Under the pieces are notes generated by a model, which searched no databases, was not told the DNA's origin, and was given only the letters and a program-made list of their open reading frames with translations. Made by a program: the position numbers and the translations under genes. A stretch of DNA of 64,000 nucleotides from NCBI GenBank assembly GCA_038277395.1, contig CM076197.1, forward strand, positions 103,380,442-103,444,441, written 5' to 3'. This document shows positions 1 through 12,588 of this stretch, piece after piece. Every line of letters starts with the position of its first letter. Positions within the stretch are counted from its first letter, which is position 1. Source of the stretch: Dryocosmus kuriphilus. Lineage: Eukaryota > Arthropoda > Insecta > Hymenoptera > Cynipidae.

Positions 1-2631
1 TCCATCTTGCGTTGTTTCCGAAATTTCATAGGTGGCTTGCGGTTTTAAACAACACAAGATGGAAAAGTGTCATGAGATTTTTATAAATAAATTTTCAAAG
101 GAAACAACTTTCCTCTTTTGACTTTTTTCGTATGTTATCTCGAGTTTGTAAAAAATGCAAATTTTAATCTTTCATAAAAAGAAACTAAATATTCTCTCTT
201 CCAGGACGCAGGCACATGATAAAATTCTTAAGAAGTGTATTTACTATATTAGTATCAACGGAGTACCAACTTAGAACATCTTTTTTTTTTAATAACTCTG
301 GCTTTTTTGGGAAAAATGAGTCCAGAAATTTTCAGAAAAAGCCGCTGCCATTTTGCCCATTTTCAAAATAAAAAATTTTTTGGCAGATTTCGAAAGACCG
401 AAAATATCTAGCAGAGTCAAAAATCTAAGTGGAATCAAAACCTAAAGTGTCAACTTTTGAATCGAATGCCATTTCGATTTTCTTATTTGAGATTTAAATT
501 TGCAAACCATATCTTTTTAAAGTTGAAAGGTCTTTTTGTGTCAAATTCGCCAAAAATAGAAATAATTTCAGAACTATTTTTACAAAATTTTCTATTTTTT
601 AAATTAAAGTGGCAACTGTTGAACCTATAATACCTATTTTATTTCGTTTTTTTTTTTTTTTTATTTTGAGGTTTAAATTTCAGATGAACAATGAGAAGAG
701 TGTGCACTCAGGAGAAACGTCCTACTCAGCGATTTATTTATCGAGTCGCGTAGTTCCAGAAAATTATTTAACCCTGAGTCGCTTATGCCATTAAGTTGGA
801 CGATGCGATAACTCGAGTTGCTTTAAAGTGGACATATATTGCTGGCACTATCGAGTTTATTAAGCCCGAACGACTGTTCTGAGAATTAGGGTTTCCAGCC
901 GGTCGGACTCGACGTAACGTCACGTTTTACAAAGTGCAAGGCGTGGAGCGTCTTGCAATTAGAAAAAAAGGATCAGACCGAGAGACGTGATGAAGGAGGA
1001 ATACGATCTTCGTGTTGGTGGGCCTGGTGGTTTTTGTACAGTTTCTTGGATCTCGAACCCTGGCATGGCAACGTCGCGCCGCGGGGCTTGCTCTGGATAG
1101 AGTTGGCTCTGTTGTGTAGCAAAGTCGAACGACTCAGGACACAAGAAAGAGCCAGAGGGGACCCGAGGGAAGTCTAAAAGAGAGAAAAAGATGGAGAGGG
1201 TAGGCCAGCCAGCCAGGGGCGGCTTGGATCCTAAAAGCCTAAGCTACCGCTCGAAATCATCAAGCTGGTTTTACTCATTGTCAGAAAGCCCTGCCTCTGG
1301 TGCTCCACTCCCAAAAAATCGACCACTATTCGAACGCAATAAAAAAAAAAATACGATTCCTCACTAATTAAAAAAAAGAACCACTCTCCTTCCCAATCGG
1401 ATCACGAAAATCATATTCTAGAAATCTGATGTTTTGTTGTAGCAAAAAAATTCTGCAATCAAGAAATGAAATAATTGTCGATGAGGTTCAGCATTTTTGA
1501 AAGCTTTTCTTGCAGAGTTAAGTTTCCTTCCAGAGGAAATATTTACTTCCCCATGTTTTGCCTTTAAATGAGCACTTGTTCTGTAGTTTGGAGTGATGAA
1601 TGCGCCCCTGTCGTATTCTGACTAAAGGCTGACGAAGGACTATGAGAAAAGAAAAGAATGGAGATAGGTGAAAGGGAGACGAGATCTGTAGGACAGCAGC
1701 AGGTCCATTGCTTGTAATAATTTAAGATGTTTTCTGTTCTCTCGCTCGAATTTCGCGAATGCAACCGAAACGGTGCACTTTGATCTTTTGTGCGTGCAGA
1801 GAAAAGTCGAAGGGGCAATAAAATCTCTCCTACCGAGGATGATCACAAACTTTTCGCTCTATTTCTGTTGGACCTTTTTTCGAGGGCCTTTCTTGGAGTT
1901 GAGTTTACAACTTGCTGTGCTAATTGTCGATCGCGATAAAAGGCACCTGGTTTTTGCTATTCTTAAAAAGATAGTTCTCCTGAGATTTAGAGACTATTAC
2001 TTCTCATAGTTATTGGTTATTACACACTTCAATTCCTTTTATTCCAGTCAGTGAGTTGCGTCACTTGAGTGTGTAAGGAGTGTCGTAAGAATAAGGTGAC
2101 TTGTCTGATTTTACGTAGATAGAAAGTCTACGAATGAAGTTTTCTTGCTGATTAAGTTTATGTAGTTTTCTAATTGTCTTGTATGCAGTTTGTGTGTAGT
2201 TCGTTGTTCAAAATTGTTTTGAAGTTATAAATCGAGTTTTTTAATTTGAGGCTTAAGTTATTTTGATTACAGCTTTATTTTATGGGAAATGATTGTGGTG
2301 AGAAAAAATCAGGGTGTAATGATAGTTTAAATTTGGCATGAAAAATCTACAAGATCTGGGCTATACGTTGAGATTTCATTTCTCATTTATGTGGGCCCAA
2401 GAAACTATAGGGGCAGAAACAAGGGCTGCCCGCATGTGGGAACCCTCTGTTAGATATTACTTTGCTCTCGAACCTAAAACAATAGACGCTCAGGCTCCTA
2501 AAAGAGTGGATAAAGTTTAAACTTCCTTCTTGATGTTCAAACAAATTCTTCACTCTCTCTGAAAGAGGAACAGTGTTTCAAATATAGATATGAATTATCG
2601 TTTTGAAAAATCCTTAAAAAAGGGGGAACTC
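1..2631. other. Non-coding AT-rich stretch, no gene recognised
   Basis: No frame is open for a convincing length, no RNA gene is recognisable and no known repeat ends are visible. The only compositional change is a GC-richer block near 905-1260. If the exon at 8937 belongs to a gene whose 5' UTR exon lies upstream, this stretch would be promoter, UTR or first intron, but the sequence does not show which. Confidence 0.5.
905..1260. other. GC-richer, CpG-containing block; possible upstream exon or promoter
   Basis: The block stands out from the AT-rich surroundings. It contains several CpGs, a TAACGTCACG motif resembling a cAMP-response element near 915, and purine-rich stretches near 1140-1200. 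It lies about 7.7 kb upstream of the first coding exon. A 5' UTR exon or promoter is possible, but there is no TATA box or convincing coding frame. It may simply be unrelated intergenic sequence. Confidence 0.2.
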
Positions 2632-4424
2632 CATGCCGGGTTGACAAATGACAAACATTCATGTCACCGATTTTTATTTAAACTTACACAAATTGTTACA
2701 CATATAAAAAGAAAAATACAACTTAAATATTTTGCTCGAACAAAATTCTTTTGAGGAGTTATGACATTTGGAGTTTTTTTTCGATTTTTAATATTTTCTG
2801 TAAACGAAAATGAAAAGTTTTCATAATAAGTTATACCGTTTGACTTACTTTTCTTGAAATTAATTAACACCATACATTTGTATGTAAAATTGACTGGGGA
2901 ATTCTAATTTCATGGTCCTAATAATTTTTAAGAAAGTATTTATGCTTATTTTTTATGTTTTCTAAATTTTTTTTTTAAATTTTACAATCGAATTTCTCAA
3001 AATTGCCCAATACTACAGTATCAGTGGGTGTTTGTGTAATTTAGGAAATCATGTCATTTATTTTAACGAGAAAGACAGTTTTCCAAAATGAATGATTGTT
3101 AAAAGAAAGTAGAAAAGTGCAAATAAGTACTAAATTCTTCCGAATTGCCCGAAAATCCCGATGAAACTAGGATTTTCTTGATTTGCTTCTAAATTATTAG
3201 TTTTATTGAAAAAGTTTTTGAATAAAAGTTATAGATCTGTATGAAATACATCTTTTTTGTGGTATTAATTGTTTCCGCTGAACCAACCCTTTTCGAGATA
3301 AATCGAAAAAAGGAGTGAAAGGAGTAAAAAGAATTGATATTTTTTTAAATAATCGGTGGGGGATTGTATTGACCCTCAAGAATAAAATTGTGAGATTTTG
3401 GTGGAAAGGTATTGGCTTTTGGGTCCAAAGAATTAAAATCTATTAATTATTAAGTTAATTGATTTTGATTTTTTGGACCCTAAAAATTAATTGGTTTTGA
3501 TTCTTTGGACCCTAAAGCCAAATACCTTTCCACCAGCATCTCACAATTTTTTTTAATAAGTGGGCATTTTTAATTATACTTACTAACGGACTCCATAAAA
3601 AATATAAATCATCATTTTCAACCCATAGAGACCCTAATTGGTTAGTTTTGATTTTTTATTAGAAATTTCACAAACATTTTTTGAAGAAAATCAAATTCAG
3701 CATTGTTCTTTTAATACCTGGTGGAAAATATTCTAGAAATAAGTACGAAAAGCTAGAATCATTTTTACAGAAAAATACAAATAAATACAATAAATTACAA
3801 TAAAAATTACAGAAAATCAGAACTTTTGTCTTTTATTCAAACGAATTTTGTACTGTTTATACTTTTGTACTTCTTTTTAACACTCATTCATTTTGGAAAA
3901 CTGCTTTTCTCTTTAAACTAAGTATTATTCCTTAATTAAAAAATAAAAAGTAATGTTATTTATGAAAAATTAAACAAAATATTTTTATTAAATTGCGCTC
4001 TTTGAGTTTCAAAAAAAAAAAAAAAAATACTCGAAAAAATCAATTCAGGCAATTTTAAGAATTTTTATTTTGAACATTTAAAAGAAGAATTCAAAAAACG
4101 TAAAAAAAATAAGCATTAAGGCTTTATTGAAAGTGATTGGAAACACGTAATTCGGATTCCCCGGGTAATTTTACATAAATTGTACCTTTTCAATTAATTT
4201 CATGAAAACCAAGCAAAACGGTATAACTTACTATGAAGATTTTTCATTTTTCTTTTTATAAATTATTAAAAAATTGAAAAAAATTTAAGGTGCGATAAGT
4301 CCTAAAAAAAATGTTTCAAGCAAAATATCTGAGATATTTTTTTCTCTTTATATGGCTAACAAGTTGTGTAAATTAAAAAAAAAATCGGTGAGATGAATGT
4401 TTGTCTTTTGTGAATCCGGCAGGC
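2632..4424. repeat. Old foldback (long inverted repeat) element
   Basis: The left arm from about 2632 (ACAAACATTCATGTCACCG) reappears inverted near 4390-4424 (CGGTGAGATGAATGTTTGT). The match continues inward in both arms through the TATACCGTTTGACTTAC / CAAAACGGTATAACTTAC block and the TTCATTTTGGAAAACTG block (3080s and 3890s). At the apex, 3385-3553, the arms carry a well-matched 55-bp pair around GGTGGAAAGGTAT. Arm identity is only moderate, with indels, so the element is old. No transposase and no clear target duplication are visible. Confidence 0.65.
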
Positions 4425-7400
4425 CAAAATAGATGTTTATCATTTTTCTATTAGAAAAACGTGTTTATTTCGGTTCAGTAATTGTATAAATTAAATTATG
4501 AAGGTTTAAAGTTCATGCTCATATGTGAGGCATAATCATATATTATTTTGTGCACATTAAACATAGTCCTCTATTGTTTGCCAGAGTAATAGTGTTCTGG
4601 CAGTTGCTCGCCTAAATCAAGAGGTATTTCCAATTACTATTATAACTGTTATTTCTTTTCTCGTAGCTAGCTTGAATCCAAAGTTTCATATCGTACTTAA
4701 TTTTCTTAATACAAACGTACAGATTTTAAAAGTTAGACATTTTTTATATTATAGGTTTAGCTTAGGCCGAGTTTTAGGTATAATCTAGTATCTGGAGTCT
4801 CGACTAGTGTATAGGGCATAAAAATATTTTTAAGGTCCCATACTTCTGGATCCAAGCATCTGGATCCTGAATATTTGAAGTAAATACTCATGGCTTTAAA
4901 AGTCTACAGGGAAAAATAAGGTCATAAATATTTAGAACTCCGGGCCATTTTTTATAATTCTCAACTCGTTGAAATCGGGTAAAAGTCTCGGTAAAAATAA
5001 CACATTTGAAGACACGCTTCACGCTTGTAAAGCAATTTACCTTTAACCCTTGCCTTAAGGTTATTTATATTTATAACCCTGAGTCTAAACTGCTCTCAGA
5101 TGTGGAAATTACAGTTTGTATGTGCATGGTTAGTTTTTCCTGCAGTTTGCTTTCGGAACTGCCTGCAAAAGAAAGTTTCCTAAGAATGAAATTTGCTGTG
5201 GACCGTCAGCATATAGTTTAGAAGAGTCTCTAATCTGGGATATCTAAAAATGCAAACGTTGAAAGATTCAAACTCGTGGAAAATATATAAATTAAAATGT
5301 TTTTAAAGCCCACTAGTTTATTTACTGATTAAAGAGTATAATTTTAAAGCAGGTATTTGACAGGGTTGAATAATAAATCATTAAGAAACTCCTCTAGCTA
5401 AATATTGGTCTTTTTATTCATAGAGTAATTATTATCACTTAGTCGGAGTTGTTCAAACACCAATTTCCACGACTCATGAGCGTCAGTTACTTGGTATGCA
5501 TAAGCAGGTTTTGAGGAGTGAGACAGAAACCAAACTCCGTTATAGGTTTACCTAGCCATATCTAGGAATCTTGTTCATACACGTGATCAAGTTCGAGGTC
5601 TTTTTTCTGGACTCAGATAGTTGGTAGGGAAAAGTTTCTCTTATTTATGACACTTGCTTGCTTTTGTTTACTCTTTTGTTTACCTCTCTTGTCTCTCTCG
5701 ATCTTTTTCTTGTGAATACTATTCAGTAATAAAAAGCCTGAATGATGGTTTCCCTTCGTTTTCCAAATGAGTCACTGAAATAGTTCTTTCTATACATGCT
5801 TTTCAATCAGATTTGACAAAAATTTATATTATTTTTCTTATCAGTCGATCTTGTATCTCTACAGACGACCAGATAGATATTCCAAGTTTAGGGAATCTTT
5901 GCTTGTTAAATCATATACTTTTTATAAGAATTCAATGTTTTCAAAGTCATGATTTTCATTAACGTTCATGTACGTGACTTCATTCAATGTTCATTTTCAG
6001 TTTGTTGATTAGTTCAGGTGTAAATAGTGTTTTCTGACATTTTTATAAATTATAGATTTGATTATCTGTATTGATTCATGAGATCAAACTCTGAAGGTTA
6101 TCATATATTTTGATTCATTTATTTGCAATACTTTTATATATCTGAATGATGAGTCGTTTCCGGAGTCTATTCATTTTACAATTTTAGTAGCAAAAGTAGT
6201 TGATTAATGAATGTAAATCTCATTATTTGACACTTTCTGAAAATAATTTAGTTCAATATTTCGTTCGTCTTTTCCACATGCCTGTATCTCATATTAATTA
6301 ACTAGATGATGAGCTCATGTAATATTCAAGACCTGAATAAAAATCTTTCTATTTTTCACAGAATCTCATTTTGTATTTAAAAAGAATTCAAGATAATAAA
6401 GACACAGTACAGATTCTTTAGTAGCTTCTGGGTAGTATTTCTCCGATTATTATTTTCTGATTCATTTCGGATTTCTTCTGAGTATTTTTCTTTCTTTGTT
6501 TGTTTACCAAACAATGGTTTATTCATTGTCCAAGAGATGTATTGCATCGGCACGAGCTACTTGAATTAGGGAAAATCTGATTTCCTGGATATTTGTTGTT
6601 TATAGTACCGTTATTCTGCGTCTGCTGAACTCGAAGAAGTTGAATCGAGAAAAACTGGTAGTGCAAGATCAGCGGAAACCCTTCGATCGACCGGTTCAGG
6701 AATGGAAAACCTTTTCGGGATGTCGGCTATGTCAAGGAGAATTTTATTACTTAGATAAGGAGTTTGAGAGCAATGTGTCTCTTGGTCGACATCACGTAAC
6801 GTTATTCAGGCCTCTGTCAATTTTATTATGATAAATAAATCCTAGGATAAATCGAGTTTAAATCGTTGTTAGGAATAGCATAGAGTGTAGACGACCGCAA
6901 GACCGACCGCCGGGTCAAAAAGGACTTTGCAACTAACGTCGCTATTCCTTAATCATTTTAATTCTTCTTTACAATAATCTATTTTGTTAGAGAAGTGGTG
7001 CTATGAACTCAAATCTCGAAAATTTACGTTATAAAAGAAAAATTGTGCAGAAAAGAGTTTTAATAATTAAGGAGTGGAACCTTCGCTGGCAGGAATGAAA
7101 CGTTTGCAACATTAATTGAAATACAGTATGAAAATTTGATTCTGTGGTAGATAAAACATTATTCTATCAAGTAATTATGAAAATCAAACTTAATTCAAGT
7201 CCAAAATGTCTTAAATTAAAAAAATGACTGAGGCTTTACCATCGGGGCTATCTACCATTTTTGGCCGATAACACGATTACAAAACGTGTGCAAATCACAC
7301 TGAATCATTTTATTTCTTAGCAGAATGTCAAAGAATAAGAGGTTATACCACAACTATCAGTATTTTTTATAAAAAGAACTTTTACTTCTTGCTGTATATG

Positions 7401-8936
7401 TTTAAAGGTAACTTTTTCAATGCATGCAATACGAAAGAATCAAACCGTCATTTTTATACATCCTAAGATATTTCTGTTTAATAAAAAAACTGTCGTCGGT
7501 TTGCACAAGCATGCGGAGCAAGACCGGCGAAATACAGTTTGTTAGAAATAATGAAATTATCAGATCATTGTTTGGTTAAGGTAATTAATACCTATGAAAA
7601 TATGATATACAATAATGTGGGACGTGATATAAAGAAAAAATTAACGAATTTCACCTATTATTAACATTTTATAGAGCAATGAATGTTAATCCGTCGGTCT
7701 GGTCCCGATCTACCCTACAAGATCATTTTAAAAAATGCGATATGTAATTTACCCTAAAAATTTCGGGGAAAAATTTGAGACTTTTTTGAAAATGATTAAA
7801 AACAATGAATACTTTTGTCTTGGGACGGCTCGTTTGAAAGTTGAAAAAGCAAAATTGAGATTTTCAGACGTTTTAGGAAGTCGATTCTGATCCTGCATGG
7901 TCGGCATCGGCTGAAAATTTTACACCTACCAGCTGTCGCTTCGTGGGAGTGGAGAGTAACCTGATCTTTGTAAAACCAGGGTTCCAACCCCCTCCCGCAA
8001 GTTAATATAACCTGCTCTTCGGCATCCCCTGTCACGAATCTTTCCTTGCATGTAGCCTCCGCACCCTAAGGTCGTGGTCACGACCTGCGTTAAAGTTAAA
8101 TGACCATCATTCAGACTCACTCAAGAGGAACAAAAAATTTGCGCTGTGGGAAATCTTGGGACTTGCATTCCTCGAATTTTATTTTCCTCATATATAACCT
8201 TTTTGGAAGCAAGATTTTCAAATTCTTCTTTGATCCGAGCAATAGGTACAATTTTTGCAAGAGTTTTCAATAATTTATTACATTTTCTACAGTGACAATA
8301 CAAAGTAGTTAATTAAAATTAAAATTATATTCATAGTGAGCCAGTTTAAATTTAAACAATTTTTACAGTTCAAATAATTGACTCTGCTAAAGAAAATGTG
8401 ACAATAAATTATTTTTATTATTTTTTTCCAATGTAATAGGAGATCATAAATAAATATAAGAAATAAATATTGGCAATTTTGAGTGGAACATCTTGAACAC
8501 TTATTGCCCTTAATCCTTGACATGTTTCCTCTTCTGTCGGTCAATTTTCTGAGAACCTTTTTTTTTTTATCGTTTTTCGCTTCCTCTTTCCCTGGGAAAA
8601 TCTACCTGATGTGGTTCCGATCCTTGGGTAGTAAATAAGTAAAGCATTCCAGATGATCGCACAATCCACCTCAGCCTTTGCGCACATGTGCAGCATATTG
8701 AACACGTGTGTTGCACGAAATCTTGAAAAGCGAACAGCTTCTTGGAGCTCTTCTTCTCACGTTCAACATTTTTTTTTTCTTTTCGTAATTACATTTGGCC
8801 GTCATTATTTCATGCACCTAGAATTTCGAGGGTTAAAAATTTAAATGTAATTTCTCATTCTTTCTAAATATTAGTGATATTACATCAAATATTTTCTAAC
8901 AATCAAATAATTACAAATATTTTCTTTTTGTTTTAG
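4425..8936. other. Non-coding stretch, no gene recognised
   Basis: AT-rich sequence with only short, unconvincing open frames. A GC-richer patch at about 7930-8110 (containing GGTCGTGGTCACGACC) looks like the tail of some dispersed repeat but could not be identified. A pyrimidine-rich tract ending TTTTGTTTTAG precedes the exon at 8937. Confidence 0.45.
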
Positions 8937-9046
8937 GCAGTATGGATTTGGAGTCCCTGTATGACTATGGGGATGAAGATCAAGATTTTTATGAAGAAAG
9001 CCCCTCACATAGAAAAGGCTATCCGATTGATCACCGATCTATAAAA
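8937..9046 (+). CDS. First coding exon of an unrecognised host gene
   Basis: A pyrimidine-rich acceptor (TTTTGTTTTAG, exon from 8937; an alternative AG ends at 8940) is followed by an ATG at 8942. Exactly 35 open codons run to a strong donor, GTAAGT, at 9047. The peptide is very acidic at its start (MDLESLYDYGDEDQDFYEES) and then basic, ending HRSIK. It ends in phase 0, which fits the phase-0 start of the exon at 57175. The 5' UTR must continue in an upstream exon that was not identified. The product is not recognised; an acidic, tyrosine-containing N-terminus with no signal peptide suggests a cytoplasmic or nuclear protein. Linking the two exons is an inference from strand, phase and splice signals. 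Confidence 0.62.
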
Positions 9047-9083
9047 GTAAGTTTTTATTTCAAAAATTTACTCTTGTTTTGTA

Positions 9084-12000
9084 TTTTTACATTTTCATCA
9101 GAGAAGGTATTAGATTTATACAAAATTTGACTTTCGCGGATTTCATGAAATCTCCACGTTTTGAGACCTCCTGAATCCGAAAAAACGGTTTTTACGACGG
9201 TGTCTGTCTGTCTGTTGTCGTCGTCGTCGTCGTCGTTGGTGTCGTCGTTGTCGGAGTCTGTTCCCACGATAACTTTCGAAGGACTAATCGGATTGGAGTG
9301 CGCTTTGGTACACTTCTTTAAGGGGTAAAAAGAAAGGACGAGTTCGTTAACCAGCGGTTTTTGACCAACGGTTATGGTTTTATTCATCAAAAACGGTTTT
9401 CACAAAATCAAAAAATCCATTTTCCGGCTAAACTATGAGAGATACAAAAAAAAATGTAAGAAAGTAAAATTGTTCATCTTAAAAAAATCTACAAATTTTG
9501 TCTTAACCGTTTTTCGATAAAATGAACGGTTTTTGATTTAATCAAGAAAACGCTATTAAAATTAAAGACTCTGGTTCCCGCCAAAATATTCAAGATACAA
9601 GAAAGTGGCAAAGAACAAAGTTGTTCAATTTAAAACGATCTACAAATTTTGTTTTAACCATTTTTTGATAAAATGCACGGTTTTTGTTTTAATCGATAAA
9701 ACGTTATTAAAAATTTTTAATTTCCCGCCAAACTATGCAAGATATGGAAAAATAATGATAAACAAAGTTGTTCGCCTCAAAAAGATCTACAAATTTGCTC
9801 TCTATCATTTTTTTGGGCAGACGCGTAGTTTTTGAGTTATTCGTGAAATATGTTATGAAATATAAAGAAAACCACTTTTCAGCAAAACTATGCAAGATAT
9901 GAGAAAATATCAACAAGCCTTGAAAAGACCTACAAAATTTATTTATAAGACTCAACGTTTTACTTTTAAGAATCGAAATCCTCTATTGTGAAAATTTGGA
10001 AAATCACTAAAAAACTTTACCAATCTACAATGTGTTTTAAAAAAATGTAATTATCGAGCGCGAAGCGCGAGTGTCATGATGAGAATGTATTCCTTAAGGG
10101 CGATAGAGCCTTGAGTAAAATAATTTCTTTTGGAATTTTTAATTTAAAGGTTTGTACGATCCATAGACACCGAGCGCGTAGCGCGAGGTGATTAATCTAT
10201 CGAGCGCTAAGCGCGAGTGCCAACAGACGCGCGCCAGGTCTGTTCAGCTGGCACGACCACATTGTCAAAATCAACTGATTATCCATAGGGAATTAAGGGC
10301 TCATTTAGGGCTAATTTAAAGCCCTTCTGCCGAATTTAATGCTCTGCATTAAAAAAAAAAAAACCAGTGGTCACGCTAGCTTAACGTTAAGCTGGCAGCA
10401 CCACACATGGAAAAAACCAAAATACCAAACTTTTCTTTGCACTATAATTTAGGGCTCATTTAGGGCTCATTTAATGCCCTATTGTCGAATTTAATGCTCT
10501 GCATTTTTTTTAAAAGACCAGTGGTCACGCTAGCTTAACGTTAAGCTGGCAGCACCACACATGGAAAAAAACAAAATACCAAACTTTTCTTTGCAGTATA
10601 ATTTAGGGCTCTCAAAATTAGCAGAAAGAATTTTTAATATTTAATTAAACAATTATTGTTTAAACAATTAGTGCCAAATAATGAAATAAAAACTTTCGCA
10701 AGCAATGCATGTCAGGCTCGTATAGGGCTCTTACATTTTTCAAAAACAAATTTTGTTTATAATTGTTTAAAACAATAACTGTTCGAAGAATTATTGAGAA
10801 ATAATGTGATAACAGCCTTTGCTATTGACCCATAATTTCAGAGGTGGGTCAAGCTGGCAGAACCATTTTTGAATATCACAATCACTCATAGAGCAAAATT
10901 AAGGGCTCATTTAGGGCTAATTTAATGCCACATTCCCGAATTTAGGGCTCCTTATTTTCATTTAAAAAACGCTGGTTCTGCCAGCTTGACGTCAAGCTAG
11001 CAGAACTACTAACAGAATGAATGCAGCTGTTAAGTTGTCTCTATTACCGGAATTTAGGGCTCATTTAGGACTCCCAACTTTAGCCAAAAAAATTTTCATT
11101 TTTCCCTTTTTTTTTTTAAATTATCGCTGGTTATGTCAGCTTGACGTCAAGCTAGCAGAACCACTACCAGAATCAATGCAGTTGCTATGTTGTCTCTGTT
11201 ACCATAATTTAGGGCTCATTTAGGGCTCCAACTTTAGCCAAAAAAATTTTCATTTTTCCCTTTTTTTTAAAAATAATCGCTGGTTCTGTCAGCTTGACGT
11301 CAATCTAGCAGAACCACTACCAGAATGAATGCAGCTGCTAAGTTGTCTCTGTAACCATAATTTAGGGCTCATTTAGGGCTCCAACTTTAGCCAAAAAAAT
11401 TTTCATTTTTCCCTTTTTTTAAAAAAATAATCGCTGGTTCTGTCAGCGTGACGTCAAGCTAACAGAACCACTACCAGAATGAATGCAGCTGCTAAGTTGT
11501 CTCTATTACCATAATTTAGGGCTCATTTAGAGCTCCAACTTTAGCCAAAAAAATTTTCATTTTTCTCTTTTTTTAAAAAAAAATAATCGCTGGTTCTGTC
11601 AGCTTGACGTGAAGCTAGCAGAACCACTACCAGAATAAATGCAGCTGCTAAGTTGTCTCTATTACCATAATTTAGGGCTCATTTAGGGCTCCAACTTTAG
11701 CCAAAAAAAATTTCATTTTTCCCCTTTTTTTTTTTTTTTAATTATCTCTGGTTCTACTAGCTTGACGTCAAGCTGACAGAACCAGCGATTATTTTTTAAA
11801 AAAAAAAAGGGGAAAAATGAAAATTTTTTTGGCTAAAGTTGGAGCCCTAAATGAGCCCTAAATTATGGTAACAGAGAACTTAACAACTACATTCATTCTG
11901 GTAGTGGTTCTGCTAGCTTGACGTCAAGCTGGCTGAACCAGCGTTCTTTTAATGAAAATAAGGAGCTCTAAATTCGGGAATGTGGCATTAAATTAACCCT

Positions 12001-12588
12001 AAATGAGCCCTTAATTTTGCTGTATGAGTGATTGTGATATTCAAAAATGGTTCTGCCAGCTTGACCCACCTCTGAAATTATGGGTCAATAGCAAAGGCTG
12101 TTATCACATTATTTCTCAATAATTCTTCGAACAGTTATTGTTTAAACAATTATAAAAAAAATTTGTTTTTGAAAAATTTAAGAGCCCTATACGAGCCTGA
12201 CATGCATTGCTTGCGAAAGTTTTTATTTCATTATTTGGCACTAATTGTTTAAACAATAATTGTTTAATTAAATATTAAAAATTCTTTTTGCTAATTTTGA
12301 GAGCCCTAAATGAGCCCTAAATTATAGTGCAAAGAAAAGTTTGGTATTTTGGTTTTTTCCATGTGTGGTGCTGCCAGCTTAACGTTAAGCTAGCGTGACC
12401 ACTGGTTTTTTTTTTTTTAAATGCAGAGCATTAAATTCGGCAATAGGGCATTAAATTAGCCCTAAATGAGCCCTTAATTCCCTATGGATAATCAGTTGAT
12501 TTTGACAATCTGGTCATGCCAGCTTAACAGACCTACGCGCGCCCCAGGCGCGCGATGAGAATGTGCCCGCGAAGCGGGCAGATTTTTT
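9084..12588 (+). repeat. Family A repeat, copy 1, split by element B
   Basis: Family A copies share the same order of landmarks. They open with a T-rich start and TACATTCTCATC (here with one change), then a block containing TTTCGCGGATTTCATGAAAT. Next come CGGTTTTTACGACGGTGTCTG (split by variation), a variable GTC trinucleotide tract and ATAACTTTCGAAGGACTAAT. A long series of about 135-bp degenerate segments around AAAACGTTATTAAAA and CCCGCCAAA follows. The 3' region has short GC palindromes such as CGAGCGCGAAGCGCGAG and ends with GATGAGAATGT, the hairpin GCCCGCGAAGCGGGC and a T run. In this copy element B is inserted at 10236-12534. Confidence 0.85.
10227..12543. mobile_element. Element B: 2.3-kb foldback transposon with 9-bp target duplication
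   Basis: The element is 10236-12534. It starts AGGTCTGTTCAGCTGGCA and ends TGCCAGCTTAACAGACCT, and it is flanked by the identical 9-mer ACGCGCGCC (10227-10235 and 12535-12543). Removing it restores the normal family A sequence seen at 28570. Nearly the whole element is one long inverted repeat with its centre near 11750. The left arm contains about five tandem units of roughly 145 bp, each with AGCTTGACGTCAAGCT and TTTAGGGCTCATTTAGGGC. No coding capacity is visible. A 9-bp duplication and long inverted repeats fit Mutator-like or foldback elements; that assignment is an inference. Confidence 0.85.

Noticed and set aside
10020..10240. Regularly spaced CGAGCGCGAAGCGCGAG words as a CRISPR array
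   Set aside because: Spacings are unequal, the words vary, the spacers are the same in every A copy, and no cas genes are present.
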